Positions 6,249-11,215 of a stretch of DNA of 11,215 bases are shown here, piece after piece. The position numbers and the translations under genes are program-made. The DNA is taken from assembly GCA_029268325.1 (NCBI GenBank), contig JAJUGC010000034.1, positions 1-11,215 on the forward strand, given 5' to 3'. Numbering within the stretch: the stretch's first letter is position 1; every line of letters starts with the position of its first letter. This stretch comes from Gammaproteobacteria bacterium (GTDB taxonomy: Bacteria > Pseudomonadota > Gammaproteobacteria > Pseudomonadales > Oleiphilaceae). The notes beneath the pieces are model-generated. The model ran no database searches. It saw only the letters and a list, made by a program, of their open reading frames with translations, and was not told where the DNA came from.

Positions 6249-7526
6249 CTAGTGCGCCAGACCTGTAGTAGCAACTCTTTCCTGAGGCACGCCACTCAGC
6301 CAACGTTTGGGCAGCATATCCTGGGCCAGAGCCAGGGCGGCCACCTGGTTTTTCAGCCAAGCCTGCTCATTGAGCCAGCGCATGCCCGTGTTGCGCATCC
6401 AGCGTAACGGTAAGGGATCTGCGCCAAACAGCCGCTTGAACCCTTCCATGGCCGCCATGGTGGCCAGGTTATGCCCCATCCGACGGCGCTGAAAGCGCTG
6501 CAAAACGGACAAGCGAGCAAAGTCGACTCCCCGCTCCCGGGCTCGCAGCAACTCATCAGCCAGTACCGCCACATCCAAAAAGCCCAGGTTAATGCCCTGA
6601 CCGGCCAAAGGGTGAATGGTATGGGCAGCATCAGCCACCAAAGCGATGCCCGGCTGCACGTAGTGCTTGGCATGGCGCTGCCGCAACGGCAGGGCCTGGC
6701 GCCGGGATACTCCCACCACAGCCCCCAGACGTTGCTCAAAGGCATCTCCTAGGGCTGCACAGAACGCCTCATCCGGCATCGCCAGCAATTCCCGCGCCTG
6801 CTCCGGTGTGGTAGACCAAACAATAGAACAATAACGGTCGTCAGGCCCATGCAAGGGCAGAAAGGCCAGGGGCCCCTCCGGCAAGAATCGCTGCCAGGCG
6901 GTTCTCTGGTGGGGCTTTTCGGTCACGACCGTGGCCACAATCCCATGCTGTTCATAATCCCACTCTCGGGTGGGAAGGGCCGCCATCCGCCGTAACGGAG
7001 ATTCAGCGCCGTCCGCGGCTACCACGAGTTTGCTCGTGAGGCTCGAGCCGTCGCCGAGGGTGAGGCGGACCAGTTCCCCCATGCGGGCAAAGCCTGCAAC
7101 CTTTTGGGAGACGATCTGGACCGGCAGCTGCCGCACCTGATGCCACAGGGCCCCCGTGACGATCCGGTTTTCTACGATATGGCCCAGGGAGGGCTCGTAA
7201 AGGTCTGCCGCCTGAAACTCGATATGGGCCGTGCCATCGGCATCCCATACATACATGCCCTGGTAGGGGCTGATGCGTTGCGCCGCCATCTGCTCCCAAG
7301 CACCCAGGCTGCGTAAAAACTCTTCACTGGCCCGGGTCAGGGCAACCACCCGCCGGTCATAATCCTCCGGCCCCTGGCTGGCCGGAGCCTCATCCTGCCA
7401 AGGTGCCGGCGGCACAGGGTCGACCAAGGCCACACGCCAGTCCCCTCGTCCTACGGCACAAGCCAGGGCAGCCCCCGCCATGCCGCCGCCGACAATTACA
7501 ATGTCAAAATCAGGAGTCACGTCCAT
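6249..7526 (-). CDS. ubiI: FAD-dependent ubiquinone-ring hydroxylase, UbiI/UbiF type
   Basis: Flavoprotein monooxygenase of the UbiH/UbiF/VisC/COQ6 family that adds a ring hydroxyl in aerobic ubiquinone synthesis. Seen: the GxGxxG dinucleotide fold near the N-terminus (IVIVGGGMAG, G13-G18), the DG motif VVAADGAES (168-176) and the second FAD motif LVADAAHTIHPLAGQGINLG (about 296-315). The middle matches E. coli UbiI best (SLGHIVEN...ALW; WDYEQHGIVATVVTEKPH), while FLPEGPLAFLPL and the C-terminal LPLRWMRNTGM recall UbiF, so C5 or C6 hydroxylation is not settled; I favour UbiI from position. The usual GDAAH reads ADAAH. The ATG at 7526 is preferred, with GAGAG (7532-7536) five bases ahead, giving 425 residues. 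A TTG at 7538, overlapping the ubiH stop as TTGA, would add four. It is the last gene of the ygfB-pepP-ubiH-ubiI run. Confidence 0.9.
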   Translation of the reverse strand: MDVTPDFDIVIVGGGMAGAALACAVGRGDWRVALVDPVPPAPWQDEAPASQGPEDYDRRVVALTRASEEFLRSLGAWEQMAAQRISPYQGMYVWDADGTAHIEFQAADLYEPSLGHIVENRIVTGALWHQVRQLPVQIVSQKVAGFARMGELVRLTLGDGSSLTSKLVVAADGAESPLRRMAALPTREWDYEQHGIVATVVTEKPHQRTAWQRFLPEGPLAFLPLHGPDDRYCSIVWSTTPEQARELLAMPDEAFCAALGDAFEQRLGAVVGVSRRQALPLRQRHAKHYVQPGIALVADAAHTIHPLAGQGINLGFLDVAVLADELLRARERGVDFARLSVLQRFQRRRMGHNLATMAAMEGFKRLFGADPLPLRWMRNTGMRWLNEQAWLKNQVAALALAQDMLPKRWLSGVPQERVATTGLAH

Positions 7527-7534
7527 CGGTTCTC

Positions 7535-8788
7535 TCAAGCCAATACGGCCTCTCGGCCACCTAATCCCATGGCATAACGGGCAAAGGTCTGTTTAAGGGG
7601 AGCGACCAGATCCAGCGTCACCAGCCCCACACCACGGGCCTGGACCAAGGGGAATTTTGCATTGGAAAACAGGCGTACCAGGCTGTCGCTGGCCTGGATG
7701 GTACGCATCTGGTCTTCTTGCTGGGCCTCTTCATAACGGGCCAACAGGCTCAGCTCCCCCAGCCCCTGTCCGGCGCGGGCCGCCTTCGCCAGCAACTCCG
7801 CCAGGCCCATGACTTCCCGCACGGCCAGGTTATAGCCTTGGCCTGCCACCGGGTGCAGGGAATGGGCCGCATTGCCCACCAATACCAAGCCGGGCCGAAT
7901 CTGCTCCAGGGCCCGCTCTAACGCCAGTGGATAGACATGACGGGAGCCCACCTGGACAAATCCGCCCAAACGATGGCCAAACCGTTCGCCCAACAACTCC
8001 AGGAACTGTGCATCCGAGGCGTTCAGGACGGCGTCTGCTCGATGTTCGGGCAGGGTCCAGATCAAGGCCGAACGGTGATCCTCCACGTCCTCTCCACCGA
8101 GGGGCAAAAGTGCCATGGGCCCCTGGTCGGTAAAGCGCTCATAGGCCACAAAATCATGGTGCTTGCGGCTGGACACGGTGGTGATCAGGGCGACTTGTCC
8201 GTAAGCCCGTTTCTCGGTCTGAATCCCTAGCTGCTGGCGCAGCCCGGAGCGCCCTCCATCGGCCAGCACGGCCAACTGGGCGCGCAGGGTACTGGCTTCC
8301 GAGCCACCGGCTTCATTGGAAGCCAATTCCAGCAAAACGCCTTGCTCCTGGTGCTGCACCCGCAGAACCTGGACCGGGCAACGGAACTGGATGTTGGAAT
8401 ACTGGCGCAAGCCGGTCCACAAAACCCGCCCCATCCATTGGTTTGGCGTCACGTATCCCAGGGCATCGAGGCGATAATCCTCGGCCCGCAGGCGGGTGAC
8501 GCCAAACTGGCCCCGGTCGGACACATGGATGCGCTTGATAGGCGTCAGGTGCTGGCGCAACAAGTCCCAAAGGCCAAGCTGCTCGTAGATCAGACGTGTC
8601 CCATAGGATAAGGCGGTGGAGCGTACGTCGTAACTCGGCTGATAGCCCATTTCAGCGCCGGTATCCGGCATGTCCACCGCTTCCAAAACCGTAATCCGCA
8701 AATCCGGACAGGCTCGGGCCAGAGCTACCGCCAGGCTGGCGCCCACCATGCCCCCGCCGATAATGGCAACATCAACGTCCACTTCCAT
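7535..8788 (-). CDS. ubiH: 2-octaprenyl-6-methoxyphenol hydroxylase UbiH
   Basis: FAD monooxygenase for the C1 hydroxylation of ubiquinone synthesis. The product is 417 residues with an N-terminal FAD fold VAIIGGGMVGASLAVALA (G11-G16), the R-S-TALSYG segment (56-63), the DG motif VLADGGRSGLR (174-184) and the second FAD motif LVGNAAHSLHPVAGQGYNLAVREV (303-326). The GNAAH/Q form, the QGYNLAVREVMGLAELL continuation and the closing ...PLKQTFARYAMGL are typical of UbiH rather than UbiI or UbiF. The ATG at 8788 is chosen because GGAG (8797-8800) lies eight bases ahead and the FAD fold begins nine residues in. An in-frame ATG at 8860 would run 72 bases into pepP. It starts two bases after the pepP stop, so translation is probably coupled. 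The next gene starts eight bases after its stop. Confidence 0.95.
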   Translation of the reverse strand: MEVDVDVAIIGGGMVGASLAVALARACPDLRITVLEAVDMPDTGAEMGYQPSYDVRSTALSYGTRLIYEQLGLWDLLRQHLTPIKRIHVSDRGQFGVTRLRAEDYRLDALGYVTPNQWMGRVLWTGLRQYSNIQFRCPVQVLRVQHQEQGVLLELASNEAGGSEASTLRAQLAVLADGGRSGLRQQLGIQTEKRAYGQVALITTVSSRKHHDFVAYERFTDQGPMALLPLGGEDVEDHRSALIWTLPEHRADAVLNASDAQFLELLGERFGHRLGGFVQVGSRHVYPLALERALEQIRPGLVLVGNAAHSLHPVAGQGYNLAVREVMGLAELLAKAARAGQGLGELSLLARYEEAQQEDQMRTIQASDSLVRLFSNAKFPLVQARGVGLVTLDLVAPLKQTFARYAMGLGGREAVLA

Positions 8789-8790
8789 CC

Positions 8791-10152
8791 CTAGCGCTCC
8801 GCCATAATGCGTTCGATATCGGCGACAGTTTTCGGCGCCGAGGCGGTCAGCACCTGGCAACCGTCTTTGGTGACCACCACATCGTCTTCAATACGGATAC
8901 CGATTCCCCACCAGCGCGGTTCGACCGACTCACAATTGGCGGCGATATAAAGCCCTGGTTCGACGGTCATCACCATGCCCGGCTCCAGCACACGCCATTC
9001 GCCACCGATCTTGTAGTCACCCACGTCATGCACATCCATGCCCAGCCAGTGGCCCGTCCGGTGCATATAGAAGGGCCGATAGAGCTCCTGGGCAATCGCC
9101 TCCTCTAGGGAAGGCGCCTGGATGATCCCCAGTTTCAGCAGTCCTTCGCACAGCACCCGTACCGCGGCCTCGTGAGGCTGGTTCCAGTGGTTGCCGGGTT
9201 TGGTGGCGGCAATGGCCGCTTCCTGGGCTGACAGCACCAGCTCGTACAGGGTGCGCTGCTCAGGCGAGAACTTGCCGTTGACCGGGATTGTACGGGTGAT
9301 ATCCGCAGCGTAATGATCCAGCTCACAGCCTGCGTCGATCAGCACCAGGTCACCATCCCGCAGGACCTGGTCGTTTTCCGTGTAGTGGAGGATACAGGCA
9401 TTGTCGCCGCCCCCCACAATGGCGTTATAGGCCGAGGCCCGGGCACCATTCATCAGGAAGTGATAATTGATTTCCGCTTCCAGCTGGTATTCGAGCATGC
9501 CCGGTCGACAGGCCTTCATTGCCCGTATATGGGCTTGCGCGGTAATTTCCGCAGCCTCGCCCATGACCTTCAGCTCCGCCGGGCTTTTATACAGGCGCAT
9601 ATCGTGTAGCAAATGCTCCAGGGCGGCGAACTCGCCGGGCGGCTGGGCACCGCTGCGTACCTTGGCGCGGATTGCATTGATCCAGTCCATGACCTGGCGG
9701 TCGAACTTTTCGTCCCGGCCCATGGCGTAATAGACCTTGGAGCGCCCCTCGATCAGGCCCGGCAGGATTTCGTCGATATCGGCAATGGGGAAGGCATCGT
9801 CCATGCCATAGACCTCCACTGCCCCTTCCTGCCCGGCCAGGCGCCCGTTCCAGAGTTCGAACTCAGGGTTGCGTTCCTTACAGAACAGCACAGCCTCCCC
9901 ATGCTCCCGCCCCGGAATCAGCGCCAGTACGGCTTCAGGCTCGGGGAAGCCGGTCAAGTAATAGAAGTCACTATCCTGACGGAAGGGGTATTCCGCATCC
10001 CGGTTGCGAATTTTGAGCGAAGCCGATGGCAGGATGGCAATACTATTGGGCGCCATCTGGCGCAGCAGCCTTTGGCGACGGGCTGCGTATTCCTTCATGG
10101 GCAACTTGGCGGGCAATTTACGGGATTCGAGCTTCTCGGTTGATTCGTTCAT
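8791..10152 (-). CDS. pepP: Xaa-Pro aminopeptidase PepP (aminopeptidase P II)
   Basis: Cytoplasmic metallo-peptidase that removes an N-terminal residue preceding proline; pita-bread fold, two manganese ions. The product is 453 residues (E. coli 441). Seen: the N-terminal domain with NRDAEYPFRQDSDFYYLTGFPEPEAVLALIPG (50-81), and a catalytic domain with all five metal ligands: D273 (LVLIDAG), D284 (AADITRT), H368 (HRTGHWLG), E398 (MTVEPG) and E422 (RIEDD). Spacing matches E. coli D260, D271, H354, E383, E406. The ATG at 10152 gives about 16 residues more than E. coli. An internal ATG at 10098 would align better with the family N-terminus, but neither has a strong ribosome site, so the start is uncertain. 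The gene lies between ygfB and ubiH as in E. coli. No direct tie to quinone synthesis is known to me. Confidence 0.96.
   Translation of the reverse strand: MNESTEKLESRKLPAKLPMKEYAARRQRLLRQMAPNSIAILPSASLKIRNRDAEYPFRQDSDFYYLTGFPEPEAVLALIPGREHGEAVLFCKERNPEFELWNGRLAGQEGAVEVYGMDDAFPIADIDEILPGLIEGRSKVYYAMGRDEKFDRQVMDWINAIRAKVRSGAQPPGEFAALEHLLHDMRLYKSPAELKVMGEAAEITAQAHIRAMKACRPGMLEYQLEAEINYHFLMNGARASAYNAIVGGGDNACILHYTENDQVLRDGDLVLIDAGCELDHYAADITRTIPVNGKFSPEQRTLYELVLSAQEAAIAATKPGNHWNQPHEAAVRVLCEGLLKLGIIQAPSLEEAIAQELYRPFYMHRTGHWLGMDVHDVGDYKIGGEWRVLEPGMVMTVEPGLYIAANCESVEPRWWGIGIRIEDDVVVTKDGCQVLTASAPKTVADIERIMAER
8797..8800 (-). promoter_or_regulatory. Shine-Dalgarno site deciding the ubiH start
   Basis: On the minus strand, GGAG is followed by eight bases and then ATG 8788. 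It lies inside the end of pepP. This supports the short UbiH form over the 24-residue longer reading from 8860. Confidence 0.6.
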
Positions 10153-10160
10153 GAATTGCT

Positions 10161-10213
10161 ACCAGCTTATCGGATAAGGGGTCACGACCGGCCGGTCCAG
10201 CCGGCCGGCTGGT
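10161..10213. repeat. Cluster of palindromes in the ygfB-pepP gap
   Basis: The 66-base gap is almost wholly built of inverted repeats. CCAGCCGGCCGGCTGG (10197-10212) is a perfect 16-base palindrome. GACCGGCCGGTC (10186-10197) is a perfect 12-base palindrome. CTTATC-G-GATAAG occupies 10166-10178. GGTC-AC-GACC occupies 10180-10189. ACCAGC (10161-10166) pairs with GCTGGT (10208-10213), closing the whole block. CCGGCCGG (10188-10195 and 10201-10208) can also form an eight-pair stem with a five-base loop. No T-run follows on the minus strand, so it is not a plain intrinsic terminator; a REP-like, mRNA-stabilising or processing element is possible. Confidence 0.6.
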
Positions 10214-10218
10214 TTGAA

Positions 10219-10806
10219 CTAGTGTAGTACGGTGCCTGAAGGTGCCGCGGAGCGGTCAATAAACTCGTCATACAGGTTCATGGCCGCCACCCGCACGAAC
10301 TCCACCAGCTCCACGTAATAGCTTTCCTGCTCCTCGGACTCTTCCACTTCCGGATCGATTTCCGCAATGGCCATGAGATCCGCCAGCAACTCCCGGGCAT
10401 CTTCAGACAGCTCCGGCTTGAGTACAGCCAAACCGCGGGACAGGCCTTCAATAAACCCTTGGCACCAAGCGCCAATCGCCTCCAGCCGCTGCCCCAGCGG
10501 TACATCATCCTCAGGCAGCATCGGGACAAACGACAGTACATCTTGCTGAAACACTCGCTCGCTCACCTGATATAAGGCTTCAAACTGGCGTCGCAGCTCC
10601 TCGTTGGCCGCCTCCAGCACCTGGGTTCCTACCTGGCTGGTCACCTGGGTCAACCATTCCACCTGGGTGAGCTGGTGGCCAGACACCAGACTGCCAATCA
10701 GGGCGCCATGCAGCTCGGACGGCGAGGCCTCGACCCCCAGTTGCACATAAATATCGGCCCAATCATCAAACTCAAGCGTTACCGCCCGGCGGTTGTCATG
10801 CGTCAT
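10219..10806 (-). CDS. ygfB: YgfB/YecA-family (UPF0149) protein
   Basis: Small cytoplasmic all-alpha protein of the UPF0149 family. Its biochemical role is not settled. I recall work in Pseudomonas aeruginosa linking YgfB to repression of a peptidoglycan amidase gene and so to beta-lactam resistance, but cannot confirm that this copy acts likewise. The product is 195 residues, normal for the family. Seen: an N-terminal helix with FDDWADIYVQLGV, the SPSELHGALIGSLVSG block (about 29-44), LPLGQRLEAIGAWCQGFIEGL-like text in the middle, and the acidic end EESEEQESYYVELVEFVRVAAMNLYDEF, all family hallmarks. The ATG at 10806 has GAGAG (10815-10819) eight bases ahead. An in-frame ATG at 10857 adds an Arg-rich, unconserved lead. 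It is the first gene of the minus-strand run and is transcribed divergently from the ZapB-like gene. Confidence 0.92.
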   Translation of the reverse strand: MTHDNRRAVTLEFDDWADIYVQLGVEASPSELHGALIGSLVSGHQLTQVEWLTQVTSQVGTQVLEAANEELRRQFEALYQVSERVFQQDVLSFVPMLPEDDVPLGQRLEAIGAWCQGFIEGLSRGLAVLKPELSEDARELLADLMAIAEIDPEVEESEEQESYYVELVEFVRVAAMNLYDEFIDRSAAPSGTVLH

Positions 10807-10919
10807 TGGTCGTTCTCTCGCTCGCCCTGCCCTCATTAAACATCGCGGGCCAATCAAATTCCACGGATGTCGGATTGCTGCTATCGTAACACTTAGAGTA
10901 TGAAGTCTCTACGCTGCCA

Positions 10920-10941
10920 CAAGCCAATTCCAACAGGCTTG
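10920..10941. repeat. Inverted repeat in the divergent ygfB / ZapB-like region
   Basis: CAAGCC (10920-10925) and GGCTTG (10936-10941) are perfect complements with a 10-base spacer. The repeat lies about midway between the two divergent start codons, a position where a shared regulator could bind. Six-base arms can arise by chance. On the ygfB side I see only a weak promoter possibility (minus strand, TACGAT near 10885), so none is called. Confidence 0.3.
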
Positions 10942-10972
10942 ATACCCTGGGGAAACACTCACCCGGTGTCCG

Positions 10973-11001
10973 TTGACCCCCTAGAAACGCCCCTTTATAG
11001 T
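10973..11001 (+). promoter_or_regulatory. Sigma-70-type promoter of the ZapB-like gene
   Basis: TTGACC (10973-10978, 5 of 6 to TTGACA) and TATAGT (10996-11001, 5 of 6 to TATAAT) are separated by exactly 17 bases. Transcription would start near 11008, leaving a 20-base leader with AGGA (11017-11020) seven bases ahead of the ATG at 11028. This is the best promoter match in the window. The downstream zapA, expected from gene order in relatives, would be on the same transcript (inference; outside the window). Confidence 0.75.
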
Positions 11002-11027
11002 ACAGCGAAATTTGACAGGATCTGACT

Positions 11028-11215
11028 ATGAATGAAGCCGCCCTGAGCGCAATAGCCGAGAAAGTCGAATTACTGATCAAGCGGTGCGAACAGCTAGAAG
11101 CAGACAATGCAGCCCTCCGTGCCCTGCAGGACGATTGGCAGAAAGAGCGGTTGCAGCTGATACAAAAGAATGATCTGGCCCGTACTAAGATCGAAGCCAT
11201 GATTGGCCGTCTGAA
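11028..11215 (+). CDS. TIGR02449-family ZapB-like coiled-coil protein, 3'-truncated by window edge
   Basis: Short, almost wholly helical protein; 62 full codons are visible and no stop is reached. Sequence seen: MNEAALSAIAEKVELLIKR, then CEQLEADNAALRALQDDW and QKERLQLIQKNDLARTKIEAMIGRL. Leucine and isoleucine spacing gives a clear coiled coil, and the N-D-ARxKIEAMIxRL ending matches the small TIGR02449 proteins that I recall being encoded just upstream of zapA in gammaproteobacteria, with total length near 65-70 residues. If so, only a few residues are missing. Similarity to ZapB and the expected zapA neighbour suggest a part in FtsZ-ring assembly, but that is inference. The start is well supported by AGGA at 11017-11020 and a strong promoter. 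The gene is divergent from ygfB. Confidence 0.8.
   Translation, partial: MNEAALSAIAEKVELLIKRCEQLEADNAALRALQDDWQKERLQLIQKNDLARTKIEAMIGRL

Noticed and set aside
6245..6253. GAACTAGTG shared with 10216-10224
   Set aside because: Both are the reverse of a final His codon, TAG stop and TTC at the ends of two minus-strand genes. A nine-base match of this kind is expected by chance and has no flanking similarity.
5683..6360. 225-codon open frame on the minus strand across rsmE and the convergent gap
   Set aside because: It covers both rsmE and the end of the ubiI/F gene in the wrong frame, with no recognisable motif.
10807..11027. 6S RNA gene (ssrS), expected near zapA
   Set aside because: In relatives it lies downstream of zapA, beyond this window. 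The divergent region is too short and lacks the long 6S-type hairpin.
10796..11200. 134-codon minus-strand frame across the divergent promoter region
   Set aside because: It runs through a strong plus-strand promoter and opposite the ZapB-like coding sequence. Its composition (many Arg, Ser and Cys) is unlike a real protein from this genome.
1..11215. Mobile element, CRISPR array, tRNA/rRNA, toxin-antitoxin, defence or secondary-metabolite system
   Set aside because: No repeats with regular spacing, no transposase- or integrase-like protein, no tRNA-like cloverleaf and no unassigned cluster of genes. Every substantial coding region matches a known housekeeping family.

Overview
The window is an ordinary-looking housekeeping segment from a GC-rich gammaproteobacterium. 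The relatives it recalls are Pseudomonas and marine Pseudomonadales/Alteromonadales-type genera. This rests on gene order recalled from those groups (ubiE-ubiJ-ubiB-hisI-hisE-tatA-tatB-tatC, and ygfB-pepP-ubiH-ubiI next to a ZapB-like gene) and on protein similarity. The exact genus cannot be fixed by eye.

Layout. Bases 1-2932 (+) hold the 3' part of ubiE, then ubiJ and ubiB: a methyltransferase, an accessory lipid-binding-type protein and an atypical kinase/ATPase of ubiquinone synthesis. Bases 3036-3804 (+) hold separate hisI and hisE genes, for steps 2 and 3 of histidine synthesis. Bases 3999-5521 (+) hold tatA, tatB and tatC, the twin-arginine export machine. tatC overlaps rsmE (5518-6228, a 16S rRNA m3U1498 methyltransferase) by four bases. 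Only 20 bases further on, a minus-strand cluster converges on rsmE. Read in its own direction it is ygfB, pepP, ubiH, then a ubiI/ubiF-type hydroxylase, packed with gaps of 2 and 8 bases except for 66 structured bases between ygfB and pepP. A 221-base divergent region separates ygfB from the last gene (11028 onward, +), a short coiled-coil protein of the TIGR02449/ZapB-like kind that runs off the window.

How the genes work together. Five genes (ubiE, ubiJ, ubiB, ubiH, ubiI/F) serve ubiquinone synthesis, which supplies the quinone pool of aerobic respiration. The Tat system exports folded, often cofactor-bearing redox proteins, so its position beside ubi genes makes sense and is common in gammaproteobacteria. 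The his genes, rsmE, pepP and ygfB are unrelated housekeeping passengers.

Regulation. The best promoter is a TTGACC-N17-TATAGT match ahead of the ZapB-like gene. Weaker extended -10 candidates precede hisI and tatA. Several intergenic gaps contain inverted repeats without U-tracts.

I found no mobile element, CRISPR array, tRNA, rRNA, toxin-antitoxin or defence system, and no sign of an undescribed multi-gene system. The items worth a second look are intergenic RNA or DNA structures and the joining of two normally separate ubi clusters.
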